From positions 80,337-144,336 of the forward strand of contig SPJN01000002.1 of assembly GCA_006844605.1 (NCBI GenBank): a stretch of DNA of 64,000 nucleotides, read 5' to 3'. The notes beneath the pieces were generated by a model, which worked only from the letters and a program-made list of their open reading frames with translations, was not told where the DNA came from and searched no databases. Shown here in pieces: positions 1 to 9,161 of this stretch (the first letter of the stretch is position 1; each line of letters opens with the position of its first letter). Origin of the DNA: Hyphomicrobiales bacterium. GTDB lineage: Bacteria; Pseudomonadota; Alphaproteobacteria; SPJN01. Made by a program: the position numbers and the translations under genes.

Positions 1-671
1 AGACACGCATGGCGCAGCTATGTATTGATCCTAACGCCTTTATCCGGCCATCCCCCTCTTCCGGGACGCTGGGCGGGGTCACCCGCGTGACGCGCGAAAC
101 CATGTTGTTGTGCGAAGCTGCTGGCTTTGACGTGATTTTGGTTGAGACGGTGGGGGTCGGTCAGTCCGAAACCATCGTTGCCGAAATGGTTGATTTCTTT
201 TTGGTGCTGATGTTGCCCGGTGCGGGAGATGAATTGCAGGGCATCAAAAAGGGCGTGCTTGAGCTTGCCGATCTGATCGCGGTCAACAAGGCCGATGGCG
301 ATAATGAGCTGCGGGCGAACCGCGCCGCCACTGAATACAGGGCCGCCATCCACATCATGACCCATAAGGAACCTGATTGGGAACCGCCTGTCATGACCGT
401 CTCAGGTCTTGGCAATCTGCGTCTTGATGAGATGTGGGTAAAGGTCTGCAAACATCGTGACCTGCTGGCCAGCGATGGGCGGCTTGACCTGTTGCGGCAA
501 GAACAACAAATCCGGTGGATGTGGTCTATGCTGCGGGATCAGCTGATGGCTGACCTGAAGGCAGACGAGACTGTTGCCAAGATGTTGCCGCTGCTTGAGG
601 AAGCCGTCAGGAACGGGGCTGAATCCCCGTCCGCTGCTGTTGCAAAGATTCTAAACGCGTTTGAAGCCTGA
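1..671 (+). CDS. meaB: Methylmalonyl-CoA mutase-associated GTPase MeaB (3' part only)
   Basis: This is the C-terminal part of a G3E-family GTPase that protects and loads B12 into methylmalonyl-CoA mutase. The reading frame is open from the window edge, so the Walker A loop lies upstream. Visible signatures are the [10 protein letters not shown] switch segment and the NKAD guanine-specificity motif, followed by the helical C-terminal dimerisation arm. MeaB and ArgK are one family; the mutase role is known from relatives. With the isocitrate lyase nearby it fits a propionyl/acetyl-CoA-using lifestyle. It converges on the next gene with only about 10 bases between stops. Confidence 0.88.
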   Translation, partial: TRMAQLCIDPNAFIRPSPSSGTLGGVTRVTRETMLLCEAAGFDVILVETVGVGQSETIVAEMVDFFLVLMLPGAGDELQGIKKGVLELADLIAVNKADGDNELRANRAATEYRAAIHIMTHKEPDWEPPVMTVSGLGNLRLDEMWVKVCKHRDLLASDGRLDLLRQEQQIRWMWSMLRDQLMADLKADETVAKMLPLLEEAVRNGAESPSAAVAKILNAFEA

Positions 672-680
672 AATCGTTGA

Positions 681-1958
681 TTACGGCGCGACCTGACCAA
701 TGATCAGGTCAAGCGGTGTGCCTGTTGGCCCTGTGCCGCCCGTGCCGGGTGTTGTCAACGAGTTCAAGATGTTGACCAGATTGTCCTGAAGGTTGCTGTT
801 CTGCGCCCCATCACCCAGCAACAGGGTTTGCAGGTCCGCTTGTATGTTCGTGCCGCCGCCTTGCAAATCGGCCAATGTTGTGGCCAGCACATGTGTGCTG
901 GGGTCCGGATTGCTTAAATCGGCGGCTAACAGTGTCAGCGCACTGGTCAGATTGTTGGACAGATCGGTTTGATCATTGCTGCCATCAGCATTGGTATCGC
1001 CAGCGCCCAGCGCATCGGTTGTGTTATCAGCTGACCCGACAATGGTTTTGTTTGACGGGCCGGGGTTGCCTGTACCACCACCAGTAAGCGCACCAACGAC
1101 AGGGCCGACCACAACGTCAAGTGGTGTACCTGTCGGTCCTGCGCCATTTCCTGCGCCATCAGGCGTTGTCAGCCCTTCGACAATGTTCTGTAGGTCTGTT
1201 GCCAGATCATTGTCATTGGGCCCGCCAACCAGCAGGTTTTGCAAATCGGCCTGTAAGTCATCGCCGCCGCCCTGCAAATCAGCCAATGTCGTTGCCAAAA
1301 CATGCGTTTCGGTATTCGCATTGGTCAATTCCAGCACCAAAATAGTAAGGGCCAGTTGCAAGTTGGTTGTCAGATCAGTTTGATCATTATCGCCATCACC
1401 GTCGATGTCGCCAGCCCCGGCAAAATCGGTCGTGTCATTGAGTGAACCGACGATGGTCCGTTCGCCCTGACCCGGCGGGGGGGTGTCGGTGCCAAGAAGG
1501 ACGCCGGCGACCGGATCAATTACGACATCAAGGGGCGTGCCCGTTGTGCCGCCTGTGCCGCTGCCATCAGGTGTTGTCAGGCCAGCAAGAATATTTTGCA
1601 GGTCGGTTGCCAGATCATTGTTCAGGGGCGCTTCGCCAACCAGCAAACGTTGCAGATCAGCCTGTAGCCCAGCGCCGCCGTCCTGAAGGTCCGCCAGCGT
1701 TCTGGCAAGGACGTGATTTTCAACATCTGCATTTGTCAGCTCTGCCAGCAGGACAGTCACAGCCAGTTGCAAATTGTTGCTTAGGTCGGTTTGATCATTG
1801 TCGCCGTCACGATCAGTGTCGCCGGCGCCCGCATTGTCAGCGGTGCTGTCCAACGACCCAACAATCGTCCGGTTGCCGCCTGCCGGCGGCGTCGTGCCAT
1901 CATCGCTAAGGCCAAGTGCGTCCGCAACGGGATCAATCACAACATCCAGCGGTGTGCC
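681..1958 (-). repeat. Three tandem coding repeats plus a partial fourth
   Basis: Units start at about 1958, 1541, 1130 and 722 on the minus strand, giving periods of 417, 411 and 408 bases. The last unit is cut after about 13 residues by the stop codon. The units are diverged in DNA sequence but keep GTPLD, the TIVGS strand, the Asp-rich loop, THVLATTLADLQ-type and LQADLQ segments in the same order, so they arose by internal duplication of coding sequence. Confidence 0.85.
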
Positions 1959-2972
1959 AGTGGTGCCTGCGCCTGTGCCGTCATCCTCGCCAGCCAACGC
2001 GCTGGGATCTGTGGGGATGCCAACCTGTTGGGCGGGGGCGCCATCTTGCACAAGGTCAACGATAACAGCGTTGAAGCCATCATTTTGAAATGCTTCTGGA
2101 CCAAGGTTCAGGATGACCAGATTATCCGGCTCTTCGGTTTCGGCCATGCCCGCCGGTGTGCCTGATGAGGCAAGGTTGGCAACGCCCTGATCACTTAGGG
2201 GGCCAAATGTGCCATCACCGGGTTCGTCATCATCCAGAACTTCCAAAACGGTCAGGGTCATGCCTGCTTCATTGCCGTTTTCATCCGTCACAAGATTGTC
2301 CGCAAGATTGATGCCGACCACTGGCCGACCGTCTGTGTTCGGGTTTTCTGCGGGCGTGCCAGCGGAAACTTGAACCAAGCTGTCCGGTGCGTCTGATGTG
2401 CCAAAATTTTGCAAGCTGGCAACATCACCCACGGTTACCGCAGCAACTGATTGACCCACAACCGGCAATACGCTGGGAATGATGGGATCTTTCGGTGATT
2501 TGTGTTCGGCTTCTGCACCGATCAGGCGGCAGCGCTGATTTTCCAGATTGCTGTTCAGGCCGGATTCATCTTCCTGTTCCAAGGACAAGGTACAGCCCAT
2601 AACCCCTGCCGTCAGCGGCAGGCTGGTAACCGGGGCCTGATCAATTTGATCGGAAGAGGGTAAGTAGGCTGAGCCTGAAGTGTTGCCATTAGTTGTTGGC
2701 ATGGCGCTCATCGTGCCGTTCAAAAACGCTTCCATATCCGCGTCGCTGACAGTGCCGGGCGTGGTGGTTGTGCGCGCGGCAGGCGTCGCAGCAGGTGCGG
2801 GCGCCGTGCTTTGTGCCGGGGCGTTGTTGCCATAGAACATGTCCCAATCAGATTGGCTGATGTTGTCCTGCGCCTGTGCAGCAAAACTGCCGCTGACCAA
2901 CAGCAAGCCTGCTGCCAATGCGCCTGTTGAAATACTGTTCTTCAATTGCCCGAATGTGTTTGTGCGCGGCAT
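681..2972 (-). CDS. Secreted protein with three long internal repeats and Asp-rich loops
   Basis: Unrecognised exported protein of about 763 aa. The ATG at 2972 is preferred over one 20 codons upstream because a TGGAGGT ribosome site lies just before it and a clean signal peptide follows (basic start, hydrophobic core, AQA cleavage motif near residue 35). A Pro/Ala/Thr-rich linker leads to a Cys-containing segment around residues 120-150. From residue 339 a unit of 136-139 aa repeats three times and the start of a fourth (GTPLD at 339, 478, 615, 751) forms the C terminus. Each unit carries an Asp/Asn-rich loop such as GDTDRDGDNDQTD, resembling calcium loops of dockerin or thrombospondin type 3, then a helical LADLQ...LQADLQ segment. 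No sorting signal or transmembrane anchor is seen. A surface or extracellular structural role is an inference. Confidence 0.75.
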   Translation of the reverse strand: MPRTNTFGQLKNSISTGALAAGLLLVSGSFAAQAQDNISQSDWDMFYGNNAPAQSTAPAPAATPAARTTTTPGTVSDADMEAFLNGTMSAMPTTNGNTSGSAYLPSSDQIDQAPVTSLPLTAGVMGCTLSLEQEDESGLNSNLENQRCRLIGAEAEHKSPKDPIIPSVLPVVGQSVAAVTVGDVASLQNFGTSDAPDSLVQVSAGTPAENPNTDGRPVVGINLADNLVTDENGNEAGMTLTVLEVLDDDEPGDGTFGPLSDQGVANLASSGTPAGMAETEEPDNLVILNLGPEAFQNDGFNAVIVDLVQDGAPAQQVGIPTDPSALAGEDDGTGAGTTGTPLDVVIDPVADALGLSDDGTTPPAGGNRTIVGSLDSTADNAGAGDTDRDGDNDQTDLSNNLQLAVTVLLAELTNADVENHVLARTLADLQDGGAGLQADLQRLLVGEAPLNNDLATDLQNILAGLTTPDGSGTGGTTGTPLDVVIDPVAGVLLGTDTPPPGQGERTIVGSLNDTTDFAGAGDIDGDGDNDQTDLTTNLQLALTILVLELTNANTETHVLATTLADLQGGGDDLQADLQNLLVGGPNDNDLATDLQNIVEGLTTPDGAGNGAGPTGTPLDVVVGPVVGALTGGGTGNPGPSNKTIVGSADNTTDALGAGDTNADGSNDQTDLSNNLTSALTLLAADLSNPDPSTHVLATTLADLQGGGTNIQADLQTLLLGDGAQNSNLQDNLVNILNSLTTPGTGGTGPTGTPLDLIIGQVAP

Positions 2973-3095
2973 GGTGCGACTACCTCCAACTATAGTTACC
3001 AATATCTTAATGGGCTTATATATCTGCAGCAAATCAAATTACCCGCAGATTGGGGCATTTCTGTGATTAACGGGTTGTGATGGCGGCGGCTTTTT

Positions 3096-4574
3096 CTATT
3101 CGAGCGCGAATGTGAAGGGTGAAACCCCGCGCACATGGTCATGCACGGTCAAGCGCCGATTCAATGGCGGGAAGGCGCGCTGGGTGCAATCTGCCCGGTC
3201 ACACAGCCGACAAGTGACACCAATCGGTGTTGGCAGTTTGGGGTTTTCAAGGTCCATCCCATCGGCGTAACAAAGCCGTTTTGCGTAATCAAGCTCGCAA
3301 CCCAATCCGACCACAAATTGCTGGTTGGGGATGGCAGTATCACCGCCGACCCGGTCCACCGTGCGTGAGATAGAGAAATATTCCGTGCCGTCAGACAGCT
3401 CAATCGCCTGTTTGAAAGTTTGGCCGGGCAAGCGAAACGCCTCATGCAGGTTCCAGCGCGGACAGGTACCGCCCTGTCTGGCAAAGTGAAAACCACCCGC
3501 GGAAAAGCGTTTGGACACATTCCCGGCAGTATCAACACGGATTAAAAAGAACGGGATGCCCCGATCACCGCGTCGTTGCATCGTGGTCAGCCTGTGGGCG
3601 ACCTGTTCAAACCCGGCTGAAAAGCGGTCGCACAATGCCTCGACATCATACCGTAAAATCTTTGCCGCATTATGAAAACGGGAATAGGGCATCATCAATG
3701 CGGCGGCAGCATAGTTTGCCAACCCCACGCGGAACAAGGGCGCGGCGCTGATGGGATCAAGATTGCTGGCCTCAACCTCAGCATCGATCAAGTCGCTATG
3801 GGCCAACAAAAACGCGCGGTTCGCCAATTGAAACACGCGCGCAGAATAGGGTAGCCGTTCTGACAGGTAGATCGTCTTATTGTGCTGGTCATAGCGGCGC
3901 AGGGTGGCTGACATCACATCAACGGGCATAACGCGCACATTGGTGTTGTGAACTGATTTCAAATAGTCACGCAGGGCAAAGTAAGGCTCGTCCTTATGAA
4001 ATTTGGCGTCCTCGTAAAGTGCCTCAGCGGCGTCATCGATGTCTGCAAAATGATTGCGCTTGGCATGAAAATGGTCACGCACCTCTTCAACCGGGAACTG
4101 TAACCCTTCGCCCCGTTGCAGGTCTTCACCCACAACACTTGGCGGTTCCAGATCACGGTCAGCGAAATGTTCGGCCATCGCATTGGCGCTGGCGAGGGCA
4201 TCTTGATAGGCGCGATGAAGCCGCGAGATCGCCTGCACGGCGGTGGGGCTTGCCGCTGCAAGGTCGCGCAGTTCCTGCTGCATGACGTCAGCGCCAGCCA
4301 ACACCGGGTCAGAGAAGACTTCTTGCAGTTGCGCGATGGCCTGTTGTTCTTCGTCGCCAGCCAGGCTTTTCAGGTCAACATCATAGGTTTCGGCCAGCCG
4401 CAGCAATATCTGTGCAGTCAGGGGGCGCTGGTTGCGTTCGATGAGGTTGAGGTAACTTGTGGAGACGCCCAACTCCTCCGACATGCGGACTTGGGTTAGG
4501 CCCAGCTCCCGGCGCAAGCGCCGAATTGCCGGTCCGGCAAAGATTTTGCGGCCATCAGCCTTACGTTCTGCCAT
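3096..4574 (-). CDS. XRE-family short-chain acyl-CoA regulator (ScfR/RamB/MccR type)
   Basis: DNA-binding regulator of 492 aa with the long COG3800-type layout: an N-terminal helix-turn-helix (residues about 16-70), a central IrrE/ImmA-like domain, and a C-terminal DUF2083 domain with a Cys cluster (C455, C458, C463). The zinc-peptidase HExxH signature is not present in the central domain (the corresponding helix reads NRAFLLAHSD), so proteolytic activity is unlikely. Family members RamB and MccR control glyoxylate-shunt and methylcitrate genes in response to acyl-CoA. It is divergent from isocitrate lyase, which is its likely target. Start at 4574 fits the usual start of the family. Confidence 0.85.
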   Translation of the reverse strand: MAERKADGRKIFAGPAIRRLRRELGLTQVRMSEELGVSTSYLNLIERNQRPLTAQILLRLAETYDVDLKSLAGDEEQQAIAQLQEVFSDPVLAGADVMQQELRDLAAASPTAVQAISRLHRAYQDALASANAMAEHFADRDLEPPSVVGEDLQRGEGLQFPVEEVRDHFHAKRNHFADIDDAAEALYEDAKFHKDEPYFALRDYLKSVHNTNVRVMPVDVMSATLRRYDQHNKTIYLSERLPYSARVFQLANRAFLLAHSDLIDAEVEASNLDPISAAPLFRVGLANYAAAALMMPYSRFHNAAKILRYDVEALCDRFSAGFEQVAHRLTTMQRRGDRGIPFFLIRVDTAGNVSKRFSAGGFHFARQGGTCPRWNLHEAFRLPGQTFKQAIELSDGTEYFSISRTVDRVGGDTAIPNQQFVVGLGCELDYAKRLCYADGMDLENPKLPTPIGVTCRLCDRADCTQRAFPPLNRRLTVHDHVRGVSPFTFALE

Positions 4575-4919
4575 TTTTAGTGTCCTGAATGCTGTAGCTC
4601 AAATATTTACAAGTTTTACAAATTTACAGACCGATTTTGTCAAATTCAACACAAATCGACCCTTTTTTCGGGGGGTGTGGCATGTTGCGACTCGTAAATC
4701 GCGGTTTTGTCAGCCATAAGCCGCTTGACTTGTCCGAAGGCAGGCTTGCAGCAAGGCAACGCAGCAGACCTGTATTTAGGCAGTTTGACAAATTTTGGTA
4801 TGACTTGCCCCTGTGAATGGGGGCTTGTATGGACCTGCTCCTTGGCTGCGCGACCTGAACTCAGGGCACTCCCTGACAGCGCCGGTCAGATCAGGGGGCC
4901 ATTAAAGGAGAAACTGGCA
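4575..4919. promoter_or_regulatory. Divergent control region between acyl regulator and isocitrate lyase
   Basis: This 345-base gap has no convincing gene. It holds two near-palindromes of the form TTTGNCAAA (4636-4644 and 4784-4792) about 148 bases apart, resembling the TTTGCAAA core reported for RamB boxes, and three closely spaced TTTACA motifs at 4606, 4615 and 4623 just upstream of the regulator gene. The 3' end carries an AAAGGAG ribosome site for aceA. No classic -35/-10 pair stands out. Confidence 0.5.
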
Positions 4920-6194
4920 ATGACCACGTTCTACGATCTTGTCCCCGGTGCCCCGAAGGGCCGTTTTGATAATGTTGAGCGCAACTACACAGCAGAAGAT
5001 GTATTGAAGCTGCGCGGCTCATTCCCCATTCAGTACACGCTTGCTGAGCGTGGCGCGAACAAGCTGTGGGATCTGATCCACACAGAAGACTATGTGCATT
5101 CACTTGGTGCCCTTTCAGGCAACCAGGCCATGCAGATGGCCCGCGCTGGCCTGAAGGCCATCTACCTGTCAGGTTGGCAGGTTGCTGCGGACAACAACAC
5201 CGCCGGCACAACCTACCCTGACCAGTCACTATACCCGGCCAACTCAGGCCCGGAACTGGCCCGGAAAATCAACAAAACCCTACAGCGTGCCGACCAGGTT
5301 GAGCATTCTGAAGGTGGCGCAAAGCGCGACTGGTTCCTGCCGATCGTTGCTGACGCCGAAGCCGGTTTCGGCGGCCCGCTGAACTGCTTTGAACTCATGA
5401 AAGCTTATATCGAAGCTGGCGCCGCTGGCGTCCACTACGAAGATCAGCTTGCTTCTGAAAAGAAGTGCGGTCATTTGGGCGGTAAGGTTCTTATCCCCAC
5501 AAAGCAGCATGAGCGTAACCTGAACGCTGCCCGTCTGGGCGCCGACGTCATGGGCACACCGACCCTGATCATGGCCCGTACAGATGCCGAATCAGCCAAG
5601 CTGATCACGTCTGACATTGACGAGCGCGATCACGCCTTCATCGATTTCGATGCTGGCCGTACAGCCGAAGGCTTCTACCGTTTGAAAGAAGGCACCGGCG
5701 TTGACCATTGTATCGCTCGCGGTAAAGAGTTCGCCAAATATGCTGACCTGCTGTGGTGGGAAACATCAGTACCGAACCTTGACGATGCCAAGCGCTTCGC
5801 TGAAGAAGTTCGTAAAGAACATCCTGATCAGCTGCTTGCTTACAACTGCTCCCCCTCATTCAACTGGGAAGCAAATCTGGACAAAGACACGATTGCCAAG
5901 TACCAGCGCGAGCTGGGTGCGATGGGCTATAAGTACCAGTTCGTGACACTGGCCGGCTTCCATCAGTTGAACTACGGCATGTTCCAGTTGGCGTCAGGCT
6001 ACCGCGATCGCGGCATGGCTGCATACTCTGAGTTGCAGCAGGCCGAATTCGGTGCCGAAAAAGACGGTTACACCGCAACACGCCATCAGCGTGAAGTTGG
6101 CACCGGCTACTTTGACATGGTTGCAACCGCAGCAGCTGGTGGCGAAAGCTCAACCACTGCATTGGGTGAATCAACCGAATCAGCACAGTTCTAA
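4920..6194 (+). CDS. aceA: Isocitrate lyase
   Basis: Cleaves isocitrate to glyoxylate and succinate in the glyoxylate shunt, allowing growth on acetate and other C2 units. The 424-aa protein has the family length. The KKCGH catalytic motif is at 181-185 (Cys183), preceded by the metal-binding region [11 protein letters not shown]. The ATG at 4920 is chosen over an in-frame ATG 71 codons upstream because AAAGGAG sits just ahead of it and the protein then begins like other lyases. The divergent ScfR/RamB-type regulator probably controls it. Malate synthase is not in the window. Confidence 0.96.
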   Translation: MTTFYDLVPGAPKGRFDNVERNYTAEDVLKLRGSFPIQYTLAERGANKLWDLIHTEDYVHSLGALSGNQAMQMARAGLKAIYLSGWQVAADNNTAGTTYPDQSLYPANSGPELARKINKTLQRADQVEHSEGGAKRDWFLPIVADAEAGFGGPLNCFELMKAYIEAGAAGVHYEDQLASEKKCGHLGGKVLIPTKQHERNLNAARLGADVMGTPTLIMARTDAESAKLITSDIDERDHAFIDFDAGRTAEGFYRLKEGTGVDHCIARGKEFAKYADLLWWETSVPNLDDAKRFAEEVRKEHPDQLLAYNCSPSFNWEANLDKDTIAKYQRELGAMGYKYQFVTLAGFHQLNYGMFQLASGYRDRGMAAYSELQQAEFGAEKDGYTATRHQREVGTGYFDMVATAAAGGESSTTALGESTESAQF

Positions 6195-6231
6195 TTTTAG
6201 AACTGGCGTAACGGCATAATGGAGTATGACC

Positions 6232-6429
6232 ATGGCTGGTAAGAAGTTCTGGATAGTTGGTGGTGAATATACCAATACGAATTTCGATACGATCAAACCT
6301 GAAACAGGTTTGGTGGCCGGGCCATACTTCCGCCGTGACGAAGCAATGGCTGAGTGGAAGCGCCTGACAGAGGCACCCCACGCGGCGCTGGTTCGTTATA
6401 CGATCGCTGAAGAGTTGATGATCGGCTAA
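6232..6429 (+). CDS. DUF4170 small protein
   Basis: A 65-aa protein with the GGEYTNTNF start, GPYFRRDEAMAEWKRL middle and RYTIAEEL end that I associate with DUF4170, a family of unknown function common in Alphaproteobacteria. The ATG at 6232 is preferred to the ATG at 6226 because GGAG at 6221-6224 would touch the latter. It lies 37 bases after aceA and ahead of a strong terminator, so it is probably cotranscribed with aceA. No catalytic motif is visible. Confidence 0.7.
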   Translation: MAGKKFWIVGGEYTNTNFDTIKPETGLVAGPYFRRDEAMAEWKRLTEAPHAALVRYTIAEELMIG

Positions 6430-6456
6430 TCAACAAGCCGACCATGCAATTATTGA

Positions 6457-6490
6457 AAAGGCCTGCGCCAACTGGTGCGGGCCTTTTTTT
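6457..6490 (+). terminator. Rho-independent terminator after the aceA unit
   Basis: A 13-base-pair stem (AAAGGCCTGCGCC pairing with GGTGCGGGCCTTT, two G-U pairs) with an AACT loop runs directly into a T tract. It closes the aceA-DUF4170 unit. Confidence 0.9.
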
Positions 6491-6526
6491 ATTGGTATGA
6501 AGGGTAGAAAAATTTGGGAGACCCTT

Positions 6527-7012
6527 ATGACTTATGCAGTAACCGATCTTTGTGATGACCACGGCGATGATGTGCGCGTTCTTGAATGCGCGATGATTGC
6601 GCTGGGCGGCGTGACCGCCTTTCACGGCCCGGTCAAGACACTGAAAACTTTTGAAGACAACACGAAAGTCCGGGCACTGGTTGAAACGCCGGGTGAAGGA
6701 CGCGTGCTGGTGGTTGACGGCGGCGGCTCCCGCCGTTGTGCCTTGTTTGGCGGCAATCTAGCTGTGCTAGCAGCAAATAATGGCTGGGCCGGTGTGGTGA
6801 TCAATGGCTGCGCCCGCGACGCCGACGAAATCGATGCGGAAAATTTGGGTCTACGTGCCCTTGGCCTGTGTCCACGAAAAAGCGTCAAGTCAGGACTGGG
6901 TACAGAGGATGTCACTGTCCGCTTTGGCGGTTTGACGATCAACCCGGGCGAATGGCTGTATGCCGATCGCGACGGCATAATTATTTCAGCTAAACCAGTA
7001 CACGAAGGATAA
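6527..7012 (+). CDS. RraA-like protein / possible HMG aldolase-type enzyme
   Basis: A 161-aa protein with the RraA fold, the same length as E. coli RraA. It matches RraA through CFEDN-like TFEDN, GRVLVVDGGGS, the GWAGVVINGCARDADEI segment and the LYADRDGIIIS end. RraA inhibits RNase E; related proteins are class II 4-hydroxy-4-methyl-2-oxoglutarate aldolases / oxaloacetate decarboxylases needing an Arg-Asp pair. An Arg-Asp pair is present here in GCARDADE, where E. coli RraA has Arg-Gln, so enzymatic activity is possible. The ATG at 6527 follows TTGGGAG. It is separated by five bases from the next SDR gene. Confidence 0.8.
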   Translation: MTYAVTDLCDDHGDDVRVLECAMIALGGVTAFHGPVKTLKTFEDNTKVRALVETPGEGRVLVVDGGGSRRCALFGGNLAVLAANNGWAGVVINGCARDADEIDAENLGLRALGLCPRKSVKSGLGTEDVTVRFGGLTINPGEWLYADRDGIIISAKPVHEG

Positions 7013-7017
7013 GCGGT

Positions 7018-7869
7018 ATGAGCGGGGGACAAAAATCCATTTTCATTACGGGGGCTGCCAGCGGCATGGGGCGTGCGGCGGCACATTTGTTTGCAAACGC
7101 GGGCTGGTTCGTTGGCGGCTTCGACGTGAACGAAGTTGGCCTTGGCACCTTGGCTGAGGAGTTGGGCCACAATCAATGCATGACCGGCGCGCTTGATGTT
7201 CGCAACATGGATGCATTCAACGCCGCTGTTGCTGAGTTTGGCGAGAAAACCGGCGGCACGATGGATGTCATGTTCAACAATGCGGGCATTGGCGAAACGG
7301 GCAAGTTTGGTGATGTGCCCTATGACCGCGCGATGAATGTTGTAGATATCAATTTGCGCGGCGTCATCAATGGGGTTTATGCCAGCTTGCCATTGCTTAA
7401 GAACACGCCTGATTCATTGTTGTTCAATAACTCATCTTCTTCCGCGACATACGGGATGCCGGGACTGGCGGTTTATTCAGCCACCAAGCATGGGGTGAAG
7501 GGCCTGACAGAAGCCCTGTCGATTGAGTTTGCAGAATATGGTGTGCGGGTTGCAGATTCGCTACCCGGTTTGATCAATACGCCTTTGTTGCTGAACACCC
7601 CAAACCATTCTGCTGATAGTGCTGAGGGGCCCGGTATGACAAAGGCAGACCTTGAGGCGGTCGCCCCCAAGAAAGGCCCCATGCGTCTGATCGAACCTGA
7701 AGAGGTGGCGCAAGCAGTTTGGGCGTCCTATCACACTGACAAGAAGCGTTTGCACTGGTATGTGCCTAAAGGGATTGGCCTGATTGATCGCATTAAGGGG
7801 ATCAAGCCGGAATGGGCGCGCGCCATGATCAAACGTGCTACGGCCAGCGGTATGTTAGGCAGCGAATAG
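7018..7869 (+). CDS. SDR-family oxidoreductase
   Basis: Classical short-chain dehydrogenase, 283 aa, NAD(P)-dependent and cytoplasmic. The cofactor motif TGAASGMG is at 11-18, NNAG at 87-90, the Ser cluster near 139-142 and the catalytic YxxxK at Tyr153/Lys157. AAGGA in the end of the upstream gene serves as ribosome site, so the two are probably translated from one mRNA. The substrate cannot be read from sequence. The 3' end overlaps the convergent FAD oxidase by 15 bases. Confidence 0.9.
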   Translation: MSGGQKSIFITGAASGMGRAAAHLFANAGWFVGGFDVNEVGLGTLAEELGHNQCMTGALDVRNMDAFNAAVAEFGEKTGGTMDVMFNNAGIGETGKFGDVPYDRAMNVVDINLRGVINGVYASLPLLKNTPDSLLFNNSSSSATYGMPGLAVYSATKHGVKGLTEALSIEFAEYGVRVADSLPGLINTPLLLNTPNHSADSAEGPGMTKADLEAVAPKKGPMRLIEPEEVAQAVWASYHTDKKRLHWYVPKGIGLIDRIKGIKPEWARAMIKRATASGMLGSE

Positions 7870-9153
7870 GTCGCGCAAATAGGGGGAGAGGAAGCGGCCT
7901 TCAGGGTCCAGCCTGTCCCGCAATGTGCAGAACTCATTGAATTTGGGCAGGCGGGCTGACAGGTCCGCCTGTTTCATTGTGTGCAGTTTGCCCCAATGGG
8001 GCCGACCATCAGCATCCTGCAAGACAGGTTCGGCCACGTTAAACAATGGCTCAGGCTTTACCGGACCATATTGATGAATAGAAATGGTGGTGCAGTCGCG
8101 GCCATAGGCAGGGGACAGCCAAATGCCATCACCGTTTAGCGTGCGAAATTCCAGTGGCCACAATACCGGCACGTCAGCCTTGCGAATGGCGGCGATTGTT
8201 TCCTTCAATGTTGCGACACCTATGGCGGCAGGAACGGCGTATTCCATCTCGTTAAAGCGGGCGTTGCGCGGGCTGGGGTAGATCAGTTGGGCTGGTCCGC
8301 GTCTGCGTTCAACCGCGCCGGCAAGATTATCCATCAATGCCGATTGGATGGATTGTTTAACCGATGGGAAAAAACGGATCGTGGTGGCCGCCGCCTCAAA
8401 CATCACATCTTCGCCCGTTTGCGTATCAATAGCGGGCAGGGGCTGCGCCTCAGGCCAATCGGCATGGGTGTCTGTAACAAGGTCGAGCGTTTTTAGGATG
8501 ACACGATTATCATAGGGGAACCAAAACAGCTCTGCATGGCGATGCGCGCTGGCAATCTCGTCCCATTGTTCCAATGCCTCATCCGCCCGCATAACGCGGC
8601 TTTCTTCGGCGAGGTCGAAGGCAGTATCGCAACACAGCGTTACTTCAGTCATCACACCCAACAGGCCAAGGTTAAGGCGTGCGGCGTTCAGCATGTCGTC
8701 GGGGCTGTCCGCATCAATGCGCATCACCTCGCCCGTGGCAGTGATAAGGGTAATGCCTTGGACAAAGGTCGACAGGCTGCCATGGCCGCGCCCGGTGCCG
8801 TGGGTGCCGGTGCCGATAGCCCCAGCCAATGTCTGATGGTCAATGTCGCCCTGATTGGGCAGGTTCAATCCGCGATCGCGTAATTGCGGCCCCAGCGTGC
8901 GTAACTGTGTGCCTGCCTGCACCGTTGCCAGCCCGGATGCCGCATCGGCGCTGATCACGCCTGACAACTTGCTGATGTCGATTATGGTGCCATCGGTCGG
9001 GATAAGGGGGGTAAAGGAATGGCCGGACCCCACAGGGCGAAGCGGTGTTTTCAGATTGGGCATGTCGCGTGTAAGCGCCGTGCTGTCGCGCGGCGTAAAT
9101 ATGGTGGCATCGCGGGCCACCTGTTTGCCTGACCAGTTTTGCCAGCTCATCAA
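7855..9153 (-). CDS. FAD-linked oxidase, D-arabinono-1,4-lactone oxidase type
   Basis: A 432-aa flavoprotein of the aldonolactone oxidase group: an N-terminal FAD-binding PCMH domain with the VGSGHSFTP motif (GSGHS at 42-46, where family members attach FAD through His) and the G-rich IGTGTHGTGRGHGS segment, then an ALO C-terminal domain. Relatives oxidise sugar lactones or sugar alcohols at C1 with O2 or another acceptor; the substrate here is not known. It starts eight bases after the stop of the PLP enzyme and forms a two-gene unit with it. ATG at 9153 or 9150. Confidence 0.87.
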   Translation of the reverse strand: MMSWQNWSGKQVARDATIFTPRDSTALTRDMPNLKTPLRPVGSGHSFTPLIPTDGTIIDISKLSGVISADAASGLATVQAGTQLRTLGPQLRDRGLNLPNQGDIDHQTLAGAIGTGTHGTGRGHGSLSTFVQGITLITATGEVMRIDADSPDDMLNAARLNLGLLGVMTEVTLCCDTAFDLAEESRVMRADEALEQWDEIASAHRHAELFWFPYDNRVILKTLDLVTDTHADWPEAQPLPAIDTQTGEDVMFEAAATTIRFFPSVKQSIQSALMDNLAGAVERRRGPAQLIYPSPRNARFNEMEYAVPAAIGVATLKETIAAIRKADVPVLWPLEFRTLNGDGIWLSPAYGRDCTTISIHQYGPVKPEPLFNVAEPVLQDADGRPHWGKLHTMKQADLSARLPKFNEFCTLRDRLDPEGRFLSPYLRDLFAA

Positions 9154-9161
9154 TCGGTTCC

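Noticed and set aside
681-1958. Regularly spaced repeats considered as a CRISPR array or satellite
   Set aside because: Period is about 410 bases, the copies are diverged and in frame in one protein; no short exact repeats with unique spacers.
4707-4919. 71-codon N-terminal extension of isocitrate lyase
   Set aside because: Residues do not match the family, and AAAGGAG precedes the ATG at 4920.
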